This document shows, in pieces, positions 1 through 11,114 of a stretch of DNA of 64,000 nt. The stretch spans positions 25,876,879 through 25,940,878 of the forward strand of contig NW_022145599.1 in NCBI RefSeq assembly GCF_000002235.5. The letters are read 5' to 3'. Made by a program: the position numbers and the translations under genes. Under the pieces are notes generated by a model that saw nothing but the letters and a program-made list of their open reading frames with translations, did no database searches and was not told the DNA's origin. How positions within the stretch are numbered: the first letter of the stretch is position 1; every line of letters begins with the position of its first letter. The DNA comes from Strongylocentrotus purpuratus. Its lineage: Eukaryota; Echinodermata; Echinoidea; Camarodonta; Strongylocentrotidae.

Positions 1-1045
1 ATAATAATAATAATAATGATGATGATGATGATGATGATAACGATTACAACAAAAATAATGATTATACTGATAATAATAATGATAATGATAATTATTATCA
101 TTATAACAGTGATGATAACAATGTTGAATGTTTATTGTAAAGTGGTTTACCAGTTACAACAACCAAATTGATTTAAAGCATTATTATTACCCATGTTACT
201 CGACTTAACTATTATTCCGCGCATTATGAAGCAAATTCTCCAACCCCATGAAAGCATTCTAGCCAGTCGCCTTTAATTTGGCGCTCACATGCTCTACAAA
301 TAATCAAACGACACCTCTAGGTTACCTTGAGATGATAATTTCACTCACAAATTGTTGATATTATGCAGTCCTTTATACGAACCCACTACTAAAGTCAGAT
401 GAATGCCTTCATATTGCTACAAAAGACAGTGATATACAATGCAAAATGGTGATTCCCGTTTTACATAACTATATATTTCATATGACACGGCAACATCTAC
501 CACTCTTGTTTTTAATCCATTTGAACGTGTTTAATCCTTTCATTTGATAAAAGATAGTTTCATATGTTTTTTTAAATAAAATATTAAATGCGTGAAGATT
601 TACAAAAGAACACGGATATAATAATTGAATTTAGTTATCAAAAACTTAATAAACAAACATCTATCTAACATCTGACACAGTAACATCTATCGGTCTTGCT
701 CTAACAAATATATAATGCGTGAAGATTTACAGGGACCGCAAAAGAACACGAATATAATACTTTAATTTAGTAATCCAAAACTCAATATACAAAAGTTAGA
801 TAATATTTTTGTTTAAAGGCAACAAGGTAAAATACTCAGTTGTGAAAATATCGCAATTTATCAACTATAGTCGAAGTTAGAGTCTCAAGTGAGATGACAA
901 TCAGATAATTTAACTATATAGAAGTAGTTTAAGACCTCATATTGCTTGAACGTGTTGTGCACGTTGATGTGTTAAATGGAGTGGGTGTGGGTTAGGTTGG
1001 ATGAGTGTATGCGAGTGTGTATACGGGGAAAGATGGGTACGTGTA
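1..1045 (-). pseudogene. Left-edge fragment of a third receptor copy
   Basis: Most of this block matches about 47200-47950 of the pseudogene copy and parts of 32270-33010 of the intact gene, including microsatellite, introns and one LRR exon. The exon (349-416) is 68 nt instead of 69. The missing base shifts the frame to a TGA within eight codons. Upstream exons (cap, LDLa, CUB) would lie to the right but are absent, so the copy is 5' truncated. Any remaining LRR and 7TM exons would lie beyond the window's left end. Confidence 0.85.
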
Positions 1046-1064
1046 TGGCGTGCCATTTCACCAA

Positions 1065-1205
1065 TAACCCCGATAAACACTGTTTATCAAAGAAAAACAA
1101 GATTTATCGAGCGAAACACAAGGTTTATCGAGCGATAAACATTGTTTATCATGAGAAACTCTGTATATCGACAAATAAACACAGTTTCTCTCGATAAACA
1201 CTGTA
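1065..1205. repeat. Clustered palindromic GATAAACA repeats
   Basis: The stretch contains several copies of the palindrome-like GATAAACA-N-TGTTTATC and the unit GTTTATCGAGCGA. Pairing between its ends is possible. It lies just where homology of the left-edge receptor fragment stops. Confidence 0.5.
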
Positions 1206-1940
1206 GATGTAGGATATTGATGAGGGAGTGACGTAAGATGGATACATGGATAACAGAGTGTTGTGTGTGTGAGACAGAGAGAGAGAGAGAGAGAGACAGA
1301 GAGACACACAGAGAGAGAACGAGAGAGAGAGAGAGAGAAATAGAGTGAGAAAGAGGGTGGCACCTCAATATCTTAATGAATTTACATCAGCTCGTACGTA
1401 ACCTTTGCTCAACAACTGACAAATATAAATTGATTATTCCCAAATCTGAACTCTCATCTATTAAGTATTCTATGAATTTTATGTTTCTCTTCACAAACTA
1501 TTGTACTTTTCGTTTTTAGCGCTCCTAAATCAGTGGTATTATCATTGTTATTAATTAGTAGTAGTAGTATTTGTATTAAAATTATCATTATTATCATTAC
1601 TCTTATTATTATCATCATTGTCATAATTATTATTATTATTATCATTATCATCATTATTATCATTTTTTGTAATTATAAATATTATCATCATCAGAGTGAG
1701 AGAGAGAGAGAGAGAGACAGAGAGAGGAAGAGATAGAGGAGTAGTATAAGAGAGATAGGAGATATAGAGGGTTACAAGATTGAGGAGATTGTAGAAGGTC
1801 TGTTGAGTGCGATAGAGAAAGCAAAGGAGAGAGAAATAAAGGAAGAAATTCAGAGAAAGATGAAGAGAGAGAGAGAGATCTGAATCGGATGTAGCGACAA
1901 GTTAGGCAATCTGAAGAGACGAGGCGATATATGGTACATT
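1205..1940. repeat. Dispersed block with (GA)n and (ATT)n tracts, copy A
   Basis: The order of landmarks (GA tract, CACCTCAATA, AGCTCGTA, CGCTCCTAAA, ATT tract, second GA tract, GAGACGAGGCGATATAT) is repeated at 16010-16925. Long ORFs here are only microsatellite translations. Confidence 0.7.
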
Positions 1941-2290
1941 AGGGGGGAATCTATAATTTCCATCTCTATTTTTGCTGCTTTTCTCAAAACATATACTATA
2001 TACAAATTAGAAATTGACACAATCTACCTCTTTTAACTAAATTAAGATTATTGTAACAAGATGCATTGCCTTTATTTTTGTTATCATGATCTTCATTATC
2101 GTGATCGTTGTTTATTGTTGTTGATTGCATTTTCACAGTCGTTTCCCTTGTCATTTGTTACGATGCAAAGTATCGGCTTAGTCAATTTCAGAATATACAT
2201 CATGTACTTGAGAAGAATGAGGAACCCAAATGAGGAACCACTATAAAATGTGTCTTGGAAGTTTTCTATTTTAATTTTGTGACAAATAAA

Positions 2291-2402
2291 GTGATAGACC
2301 TGTACATCAACAATTTGGGAGACCCTAATGAGATGGTTAGGATGGGAGCAGCCTTGGTACTTGGTGAACTCCCCAGGTTCATGGTCAGAGGAATGCTGCA
2401 TC
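2291..2402 (+). pseudogene. Exon resembling tubulin-specific chaperone D
   Basis: The frame encodes VIDLYINNLGDPNEMVRMG followed by ALVLGELPRFMVRGMLHQ, and ends at CAG followed by GTAATA. From family knowledge this resembles the HEAT-repeat part of tubulin folding cofactor D (TBCD), which takes part in alpha/beta-tubulin dimer assembly. The 5' boundary is approximate. Only this and the next exon are seen, so it is probably a duplicated gene fragment; an expressed gene is not excluded. Confidence 0.6.
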
Positions 2403-2617
2403 AGGTAATATTTATAAAAGAAATCTTATACCGTCCTTAATTATTCCTTAATACATTGTCAGGGGCTAGTATATCATCATACATGCACTATATTATAGTA
2501 AATATCTACAAAAAATAAAATCAACTGTAGTTGTACAAACCTAACAAATATTTCCATTACTCACACTACTATACAAACCTCAACCATCAAAGGAACATCT
2601 CATGAGGTTCAGCCAAG

Positions 2618-2745
2618 TGTTGACCATGACCTTGTATTGTCATTCACCATGTCTTTAGATCCTTGAAGGTCTTATCAAGTATTGATCATGACCTTGTAAG
2701 GTCATTCACTATGTCTATTTAGATCCTTGAAGGTCTTATCAAGGC
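2618..2745 (+). repeat. Tandem duplication of an intron end and exon start
   Basis: The sequence around the acceptor plus about 23 exon bases (TAGATCCTTGAAGGTCTTAT) occurs twice, once from about 2618 and again from about 2684. The first copy is truncated after the exon start, giving two possible acceptors. Confidence 0.7.
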
Positions 2746-2820
2746 CAGTATCTCAACCAAAGATGTGGATGCTATCCATGCAGAGTCCAGGAGAGATGCC
2801 ATCCGTTCCATCAACAGTTA
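2723..2820 (+). pseudogene. Second exon resembling tubulin-specific chaperone D
   Basis: After acceptor TTTAG, in phase 0 with the preceding exon, the frame reads ILEGLIKASISTKDVDAIHA and then ESRRDAIRSINS. This matches the following part of TBCD in pattern. A TAA lies directly after, where TBCD would continue; a donor GTTAAG could overlap it. No further TBCD exons were found. Confidence 0.6.
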
Positions 2821-2834
2821 AGCTCTTTGGAGAG

Positions 2835-2946
2835 TGTCAAAATTAGATTAATGTTTTGCGAAATGACATTAATGCTGCGGCAGGAATTGAACCACGAACC
2901 ATGCTATCCACAGTCCGGTGGTGTATCCTATAGACTACGACACCGC
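2835..2946 (-). repeat. tRNA-derived SINE head, minus strand
   Basis: On the minus strand it reads GTCGTAGTCTATAGGATACA, then GGTTCGTGGTTCAATTCC, giving A-box-like and B-box motifs, and then a tail with AATGTCATTTCGCAAAAC. The layout matches the longer SINE at 36846-37105. Confidence 0.6.
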
Positions 2947-2949
2947 TAT

Positions 2950-4790
2950 TTAGCTTATCGCATAGTAAAAAATAGTATTTAACTTGTATTCTGAATTCTG
3001 CTGTATTCTATATATATATGTATCCTTTACTTAACAGAATTTGAATACATATTCTGAGTAGTCTTGATGTAATGGAACAAGTGATCATTTTAGCTTTTGA
3101 AAACTACATTTAGGAATTCAATTGCTATTAATAAATATATTGAACACTCACATTTTTTGTTCCTTTATGTTTTTAGTCAAGAAATATATATTGATATTGT
3201 CAGATGTCATTTGAAGTAGCTTTTTAAAAATTATTTTGCTGGCAAAAAGTACTAGTAAATGTTTAGTTGTTAAGAAAAACCACGGGCCCGTCTGATAAAG
3301 ACTTGCAACTGAGTATAATCAAACTCGACTTTATATTTATTTCAAATGTGTAGTGAAGATATAAGGTAGGGCTTCTCAAAGTCCGGACCGCGGGGCATGT
3401 GAATCCGGACCGCCGGGGAGGATCTTCTTTTTGTTTTAACCTTAAAATGGCCGGGGGCTGAATCCACCCTGCCCCTATCTTTTTCGTACCAAATGTATAT
3501 AACTTTTTACCAAAGGGTGTCATGGGTACTGCGTATTGTCAACAATTGTCAACGTGAACATTTACCCATACATTATGTACTATATATTATAACAGTAATC
3601 ATTCAAAAACCATTTGAGACATAAATATCAATACCCTATCAATATGCTAAGTTTAATTATTTTTCGTCATTCCATGGCCGAGATTCCAAGGGGGCAACAC
3701 CCCCCCCCCCCCCTTTTCTGGCTGAGAGAGTACCAACATAATCCGGCCTTTTAAGTGTTAAACTGTAACAATTCCCCTTTATTTTAATGTAGACCAACCA
3801 TTCTTTAAATAAATGTAATACATGTATTGAGCTCTGTTTACAGTATATATATATATATATATATATAAAAAGAGACATACATTGTGACAGTATAATTTCA
3901 TCATCTTTACACAGTTTAGCAACAAGATTGTGGGTCCTTATCCTTTTTTTATCTTTGACAGTTGGCTTATTGGGATACTGCTCAGACATTTAAATCTAAA
4001 TAATGTAGCAATTATGTGACATCCAAACAAGGTGCATTTGGACTCTTCTACTTTCTTCATATACATCTCAAAAACATAACCTAAATACATTCTAACAATT
4101 CAATATGTACACCTGCAAGCAAGAACAATTAAGAGCAAAATCATATTCAGATAAAACAAAAGAAGAGAAAAGATAGATGGTCTGTGACTTTGTGTACTTA
4201 AAACTGTGATAGGCATTTATTCCGTTTTTTGAACAGCTTTTTAATAGCATTTAACAGTTTATTAAAAAAAACTGAGTTTCATAGTTGTTGTCTTCTGTCT
4301 TACAGAATTCATATTTATGCCAAAACGCAGTGCTCAATGTACATAATAATTCTAATGAATATGCAATATTGGTTCGGTCTCGAATTCTAACATTAGTCAG
4401 AGTTGTAACTACTGAATATTTATGAGAGGAATGATAATTGTAAATGTAAACATTGCAAATAAATATATAAACTGGTCAATCCTTCTCAGTCTCAGAGTGG
4501 GGGAAGTCACTCACTTAATTGAATGTCACCAAAATGAGAGGGATAATCCTTCTAGTAAACTGACCATAGAAAAGGGTATTACCATACAAGATACAGAAGG
4601 AATAATGGTCTGGAGAATATAGAGCGCCAGACTTCTGACAGATCACCCAAGTGGAACAATTTGCTGAGTAGAAATATTAAGAAATAGATATAACAATAGT
4701 CGAAGCTAAAAGTCTTATTCTAGTCTTACGTTAGCCTTAGCTATAATGTGTGAATTCATAACCCTTTAAAAATTGATTTTAACTAAGATT
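2950..4790. other. No gene recognised
   Basis: AT-rich DNA with a (TA)n tract at about 3843-3867 and a poly-C run near 3700. GC-rich repeat-like DNA lies at about 3378-3475. No supported coding sequence. Confidence 0.5.
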
Positions 4791-4822
4791 TTCATGTGAA
4801 TGCATATTTGTGCACAGTCCAG

Positions 4823-5080
4823 GCACGTACGCAGGGGGGGGGGGGTTTTGGGGTTAACCCCCCCCCCTTGAGTTTTTTTTTATGTATATGTTTTGTGTAT
4901 GGCTTTTTGTGAACCCCCCCCCCTTTTTGATTTTTTTTAAAGTGTCCTTTTACTCCCCCCTCCCCCCCCCCCCCCCCCCCCCCCCACTGAGCGAATTTTC
5001 GGCTGGTAGAGTTGTTGCGATTTTTTTTTTTGGACTCCAAAAAAAGAAAAAAGAAAAAAAAGTGGCCCTTTTGACGAAAA
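4823..5080. repeat. Poly-G/poly-C element fragment beginning CAGGCACGTACGCAGG
   Basis: The start resembles the terminal repeat of the element at 6544-6833. It is followed by mirrored G and C runs and A-rich DNA. The other end and a target duplication were not found. Long ORFs here are homopolymer translations. Confidence 0.45.
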
Positions 5081-5099
5081 ATAATAAAAAATTGTAAAT

Positions 5100-6540
5100 A
5101 ATATTTTAAGAAAACTGAAAGAAAATTCAATAATCTACATGTCCAAACTAGTGAATTCTTTCAAAAACCGTCATTTTCCATATATCGAAATCGGAGAGGT
5201 GCCTTTTTTTCGTAACTTTCCAGGAATTTGCCCATGAACAAGAAAAATACCCTGTGCGCATTAAAAGTTTATATCTCTTTTCAGTGAAAAAGTTAAAGCA
5301 ACCCAAAGTTATTGATTTGATTTCTACAAAAATGACATTTTTGCCCACATGCGTAGTAACTGTATGCATTGACGTGTATTAATGTATTGAGGACGTGTTT
5401 GGTGTGTATACATCGAGTTTTAAAGATAACTTTGAAGTAAAACCTCTAATCACCATGGATTTGGTGTCAAAAGATGGATAATTAAAATACGTTCAAGTTG
5501 ATATCAATTTCATTGAGTTATGGAGTGTGTGAAATATAATTTTTGAGCCGAAAAGGTGATTTGTTGTACATATTTCCCCCACCCCCTCTAATATTGGCCA
5601 GTATATTAACTGGACAAAAGTGATTCGATATTTAGTAGTGCAGAAAGTTCAAAGGATTTGGAGTGCCGAGTGCAATTGATAAGTACTTCTTCTGTACTCT
5701 AGGATGTTTCGGAAAATATGGGCATTGACAGTTGCCACCCTACCCCCACCTCGCCTCTTCCAGCCGCTTGTCATAATCCTGCCCATGACCAAGACAAGTT
5801 AGCTAGTGCATCAACATGAATATAATATAATATCGCCATGTTAAGAAGACGTGTGTATGCTTGTAAGCAACTAGAATACCGACAGTCGTTAGACCTCTCA
5901 GAGGAATTTAGGTATTATGCCTTGCCAAGGGGCATTAGCGAATCAACTTGGTGTCGCCTCCTCACTCCTGAACAAGAAGTGAACGTACCTCCTGGCTTTG
6001 ATCTTATGTTCTATGTTCTGACAAGATATTGGCAGATAATTATCCTGGCTGTCCAGAACACCAGCCAAAAAATGGAGCGGAGGCCCATACATGGATAGAT
6101 TCTTTATAATTATCTACCTTGTCTAGACTTGCTATGATTCACACCATGTTCTAACTTTAAGTGCAATTTGAAGGATACTCAGAGAATGAAGGCTATGCTG
6201 AGAACATTATTTTTTTTTATTTTTTGATCAGAAAATCCAATTGCTCAATTAAATCAGCCACCCACTGACCTTAATAAAATGTTGGAGAAAAAGGAAAGAA
6301 GACCCCTGCTTAAAGGCCTATCATTATTATGGGAACGATGTTTTTGAACAATTTTTTCCTTTTGAAAAAAAAAAGTTGGATATATCAAAAATACATGTAG
6401 GTTGGGGAAAGAGTCCTTTCCCAGCACCAACTCCATTAAGCCTCACATTAACTCCATATATCATAGCCTAGTACGATTTATATTTAAGCTTGCAACAACT
6501 CCATCCAGCCTAGCACCCAATCCATCCAGACTGTAGGCCT
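5100..6540. other. No gene recognised
   Basis: An 86-codon open frame at 5838-6098 has no recognisable motif. The rest is AT-rich without clear structure. Confidence 0.45.
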
Positions 6541-6543
6541 GTA

Positions 6544-6833
6544 CAGGCGCGTACGCAGGGGGTGGTTTGGGGGTCGAACCCCAGCAAACGCACGATTTTT
6601 TCGGTACCGTGCGGAGGCTGCGGAGACTGCACGGCTACTGCACTGAAATTGCACGAATTACAATCTCCGAGCAGCCTCTGTACGGATTTACCCCCAGCCT
6701 GCCCCCGAGGGCCAATACAAGAAATGGCACGATGGTCGTAGATAATGTAAACACGAACATCGTAGCCCTAAGCCTCCTACGATGCCCCAAAATCGCACGA
6801 AAAATCGTAGACCAATTTATCGTACGGCGCCTG
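6544..6833. mobile_element. Short inverted-repeat element (290 bp)
   Basis: It starts CAGGCGCGTACGCAGG and ends CGTACGGCGCCTG, which is inverted CAGGCGCCGTACG. No target duplication is evident, so the boundaries rest on the terminal repeats. The GC-rich interior gives a 96-codon ORF that I consider chance. Confidence 0.55.
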
Positions 6834-7438
6834 GGGCAAATGCTATCTAGACATTAATCTCCATTTATCTGATAACAAATCTCTCTCTCTCTCTCTCATT
6901 AAACTTCAAAACGAAATGTCACACTATTTTACATTTCAAATTATTTTCTAAATATATATATATATATATCGAAAAAAACGGGTAAAAACACCCTTTTCTG
7001 TAAAAATAAAGAAGTTGGGCCCCCTCCCCTGGCGCCCAAGGGGGGAGGGGTTGAGGTTAAAAAAATTGCACTCCCCCCCCCCCCCCCCTGTTGAGCAAAT
7101 ATTTGGGTGCAAACAAAAATTGTGCTCACTTTTTTTCTTACTACAATGCTTCCACAGAGCGCCCGATCGAATTCCTTAATGGCTCTTCTCAAAATCCCAG
7201 ACAACAACGCATATTTTTTTTTAAAGATCCTTGGTAGGGTTTCATCTTATTTACAGCAAAGAGGCAGTCAAATCACAACAATAGGATCTGACATTCGCTA
7301 ATGCACGCGAAACATATTAGATATCCATCATACCTTTCTCTAGATCTTCCTAATCAATGCCATTATATATTTTATACGCAACCTTTAATTCTGCACATCA
7401 ATGTTCTCTTGTGCTATTTTTTTCGTCGTTTCTCATAC

Positions 7439-7547
7439 CAGGCGCGGATCCAGGATTTCTTAGGGGAGGATGCCCACCTTTTTTCTTTTTTTTTGCTCCC
7501 GAAAATTTGAAAATCGCGCCGGCCGAAAAGTTGCTCAGTGGCCACTG
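7439..7547. mobile_element. 109-bp hAT-like insertion with exact 8-bp target duplication
   Basis: TCTCATAC flanks both sides (7431-7438 and 7548-7555). The sequence between starts CAGGCGCGGATCCAGG and ends GTGGCCACTG. Units B and C of the array have the uninterrupted site. CAG ends and an 8-bp duplication suggest the hAT superfamily. Confidence 0.8.
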
Positions 7548-7695
7548 TCTCATACTGGCAGAAAACAAGAAGGTTGTGCAAATACATATATAATTCCCTG
7601 CTTGCTCCGCAGAAGAGATTATTCGTTATTCTTTTTGAATTTAGTCTCATTTCGTGCAGTATTTCAAGATTGTTTCACAAAATTAAGACTTTAAT

Positions 7696-7972
7696 ATGGC
7701 GGGTCATACGATCCGAGATGCTTCAGAACCGACATTCTATCCGGCTATGTCATTTGAGGATTATTTTGCGAATTCGACGGAGGATTTATCTGAGACCACA
7801 ATTAATGAGCAGAAATTTCGGTCGGTAAACATCCACGGGATCCTCTGGCCTATCCTTTTCACAGTCATCATCATTGCCAACTTTCTGAGTCGTAGCCTTC
7901 TGCATCAAGAAACGACTTCGCACTTACAAAACTACTTCATCATTAACCTTAATGTAAATGCACTTCGTCCTT
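7696..7972 (+). pseudogene. GPCR N-terminus/TM1 exon, unit A (damaged)
   Basis: Starts ATGGCGGGT, encoding an acidic N-terminus with an NST sequon, then HGILWPILFTV at TM1. Compared with unit C it has lost two bases in TM1 and one further on, scrambling the end of TM1 before the frame recovers at NYFIINLN. The donor is GTAAAT, weaker than unit C's. Confidence 0.7.
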
Positions 7973-8476
7973 CTAAGCTTTTGTTGTTCGGGGTCTTTCA
8001 TTTTAATAAGAAACATCATACGATCTGCTTTTTTCTGATTACAATGCTTCCACAGAGCGCACGATCGAATTCCTTAATGGCTCTTCTCAAAATCCCAGGT
8101 AACATATGGCATAATTTTTTTTAAAGATCCTTGGTAAGGTTTCATGTTATTTACATTAGCAAAGTGGCTGTAAAATCACAATAGAACCTGACATTCGCTA
8201 ATGCACGCGAAACATATTAAATAACCATCATACCTTTCTCTAGATCTTCCAAATCAATGCCTTTAGATATTTTTTACGCAACCTTCTGCACAACGATGTT
8301 GTCTTTGTGCTATTTTTTTTTCGTCGTTTCTCATACTGTCAGAAAACAAGAAGGTTGTGCATATACATATATAATCCCCTGCATGCTCCGCAGAAGAGAT
8401 TATTCGTTATTCTTTTCGAATTTCGTCTCATTTCGTGTAGTATTTCAAGATTGTTTCACAAAATTAAGACTTTGTA

Positions 8477-8671
8477 ATGGCGGGTGCTACGATCCAAAAT
8501 GCTTCAGAACCGACATTCTATCCGGCTATGTCATTGGAGGATTATTTTGCAAATTCGACGGAAGATTTATCTGAGACCACAATTACTGACCGGAAATCTC
8601 GCTCGGTAAACATCCACAGGATCCTCTGGCCTATCCTTTTCACAGTTCCATCAACGTTGCCCACTCTCTGA
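8477..8671 (+). pseudogene. GPCR N-terminus/TM1 exon, unit B (stop in TM1)
   Basis: Starts ATGGCGGGT and matches units A and C to HRILWPILFTV, then indels give PSTLPTL and a stop. TM1 is not completed. Confidence 0.75.
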
Positions 8672-9206
8672 GTCTCGTAGCCTTCTGCATCAAGAAACGA
8701 CTTCGCACTTACAACTACTTCATCATTAACCTTAATGTATTAGCTTTTGTTGTTCGGGGTCTCGCATTTTAATAAGAAACATCATACGATCTGTTTTTTC
8801 CTGATTACAATGCTTCCACAGAGCGCCCGATCGAATTCCTTAATGGCTCTTCTCAAAATCCCAGGCAAAATGGCATAATTTTTGTTTAAAGATCCTTGGT
8901 AGGGTTTCAACTTATTTCCATTAGCAAAGTGGCAGTAAAATCACAACAATAGAATCTGACATCCGCTAATGCACGCGAAACATATCAAATAACCATCATA
9001 CCTTTCTCTAGATCTTCCTAATCAATGCCATTAGATATTTTATAAGCAACCTTTAATTCTGCACATCAATGTTCTCTTGTGCTATTTTGTTCGTCGTTTC
9101 TCATACTGTCAGAAAACCAGAAGGTTGTGCAAATATAAATATATAATCCCCTGCATGCTCCGCAGAAGAGATTATTCGTTATTCTTTTCGAATTTCGTCT
9201 CATTTC

Positions 9207-9512
9207 GTGCAGTATTTCAAGATTGTTTCACAAAATTTAGACTTTGAAAAGGCGGGTGTTACGATCCGAAATTCTTCGGAACCGACATTCTATTCGAGTA
9301 TGTCATTTGAGGATTATTTTGCGAATTCGACGGAAGATTTATCTCAGACCACAATTACTGACCGGAAATCTCGCTCGGTAAGCATCCACGGGATCCTGTG
9401 GCCTATCCTTTTCACAGTCCTCATCATCGTTGCCAACTTTCTGAGTTTCGCAGCCTTCTGCATCGAGAAACGACTTCTCACTTACAACAACTACTTCATC
9501 ATTAACCTTAAT
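9207..9512 (+). CDS. GPCR N-terminus/TM1 exon, unit C (open)
   Basis: This is the only unit with an uninterrupted TM1. It reads HGILWPILFTVLIIVANFLS, then an intracellular IEKRLLTYNNYFIINLN, and ends at a consensus donor GTAAGT. The pattern (TM1 plus loop, with NYFIINL starting TM2) is typical of aminergic class A receptors such as muscarinic or histamine H3 types. The ATGGCGGGT start of units A and B is AAGGCGGGT here; the nearest in-frame ATG is at 9207. An exon supplying TM2-TM5 is not found in the window, so function is doubtful. Confidence 0.55.
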
Positions 9513-10595
9513 GTAAGTGCACTTCGTCCTTCTAAACTTTTGTTGTTCGGCGCCTCGCATTTTAATAAGAAACATCATACGATCTGCTTTTTTCTGATTA
9601 CAATGCTTCCACAGAGCGCACGATCGAATTCCTCAATGGCTCTTCTCAAAATCCCAGGCAAAATGGCATAATTTTTTTTTAAAGATCCTTGGTAAGGTTT
9701 CAACTTATTTCCATTGGCAAAGTGGCAGTAAAATCACAACAATAGAATCTGACATTCGCTAATGCACGCGAAGCATATTAAATAACCATCATACCTTTCT
9801 CTAAATCTTCCTAATCAATGCCATTAGATATTTTTTACTCAACCTTCTGCACTACAATGTTCTCTTTGTGCTATTTTGTTCGTCGTTTCTCATACTGTCA
9901 GAAAACCAGAAGGTTGTGCATATATAAATATATAATCCCCTGCATGCTCCGCAGAAGAGATTATTCGTTATTCTTTTCGAATTTCGTCTCATTTCGTGCA
10001 GTATTTCAAGATTGTTTCACAAAATTTAGACTTTGAAAAGGCGGGTGGTTCTTTAAGAATTGAATTAGACTCCATAGACAAACTTTGGCATATTCGTAAA
10101 TACTTAGCTTTGTTGCTTGCTTGATAGTTTTGACCTGTTGCCCTTCGCTTTTCATCTAATATTTCATATAACCATGATGATACAGGTATTGCTTACGACG
10201 AGACTTTTGTTTAATGTTGACGTTATTAATGCAACGTTATTCTGACGTGTACGAATATGCTATTCGATTAAAGAGCAGAACAGTGTACAATTTCAATTTA
10301 ATAAGTTAAGTTAATTTCATCAATTTCATAGAGTTTACGATGGACCAATAGCAGCTTTTACAAAATTTCTCACCTTCGTTTGAAGAGGAAACCAATCAGC
10401 ATTTTTAGAATTGACACTATTTTCAACAATATGAATACTACCTATGATGATGATGATCATTATCATCATTATTATTTGTATTGTTATGATTGCAAAAAAC
10501 TAACTAAACAAAGTACTGTTGTTCACAGATGTCATATATTATATATATTTTCTTCACGTTCAGTTCATTGTTACAACTTATACTACCGGAAAGTA

Positions 10596-10720
10596 GAGGT
10601 GTTTTGGTCTAGTGGATATGTCAATGGACTGTGGATCACGTCGTTCGCGGTTCGAGTCCCACCGTGGCACCAATGTCCTTTGGCAAGTCATTTCCCACTT
10701 TCCACGGAGGCTGTAAGGAG
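10596..10720 (+). repeat. tRNA-derived SINE, first head
   Basis: A-box-like TGGTCTAGTGG, then B-box GGTTCGAGTCC and GTGGCACC, followed by CCTTTGGCAAGTCATT, the usual body start of tRNA-type SINEs. The arms do not fold into a proper tRNA, so it is not called a tRNA gene. Confidence 0.6.
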
Positions 10721-10800
10721 AGGCAATGGCTCAGTGGAAGGGCAGTGGTCTCGTAACCGGGAGGTCGCTGGTTCGAAACCAAGTCGATGCACTAGTGACC
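10715..10800 (+). repeat. tRNA-derived sequence, second head
   Basis: ATGGCTCAGTGG, then CTCGTAAC in an anticodon-loop position and GGTTCGAAACC as B-box. It is followed by GACCTTTGGTCAGG, as in the first head. Probably another SINE head abutting the first; a decayed Thr-type tRNA is an alternative. Confidence 0.5.
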
Positions 10801-11114
10801 TTTGGTCAGGTATCATTCTTCATTAACAAGTCCCTTAAAGTCGTTGGTCCCCTATAGTTTCTTACTTACAAGCATACAAATACTTTCTTAGCAGTCAGGT
10901 AAAACAGACAAACTAATGGGTACCCGGTAGGATGCGTATGTTAATGTGGTTGGATAGGCACGTGAGCGCCTTTAAAATGGCGCCTAGCCTGAATATTCCC
11001 CAGGGAGCGGATTGTCTGCATTATCATGTTTGGATTAGAAGTTGAATCCAAGTATCTAAATGTAGTCTGAGTAACTTTTAACTATGGTTCTGATTTTCTT
11101 TTAATGACTCCCAG

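Larger units (their letters stand above)
7133..10046 (+). repeat. Tandem array (about 3.7 units of 0.77-0.9 kb) carrying a GPCR TM1 exon
   Basis: Landmarks recur in order: ATGCTTCCACAGAGCGC at 7145, 8044, about 8811 and 9602; GACTTTNNAANGGCGGGT at about 7689, 8470, 9241 and 10030. Each full unit carries one exon encoding the extracellular N-terminus and TM1 of a receptor. The first unit is partial on its left, and the last breaks off after the GGCGGGT at 10046. Divergence differs between units, so they are not assembly duplicates. Confidence 0.85.

Noticed and set aside
1454..1736. Isoleucine- and methionine-rich ORFs on both strands (also at 16406-16727, 31629-31868, 36644-36874, 47051-47366, 57429-57611)
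   Set aside because: They are translations of ATT, ATC and GA microsatellites.
5838..6098. 86-codon open frame
   Set aside because: No recognisable domain, no splice context and no homologue recalled; kept only as unassigned sequence.
6567..6857. 96-codon open frame
   Set aside because: It lies within a short inverted-repeat element and shows no motif.
9339..9578. 79-codon minus-strand ORF
   Set aside because: It is antisense to the TM1 exon of unit C.
10596..10800. tRNA genes
   Set aside because: A and B boxes are present, but the acceptor and D arms do not pair properly and SINE body sequence follows.
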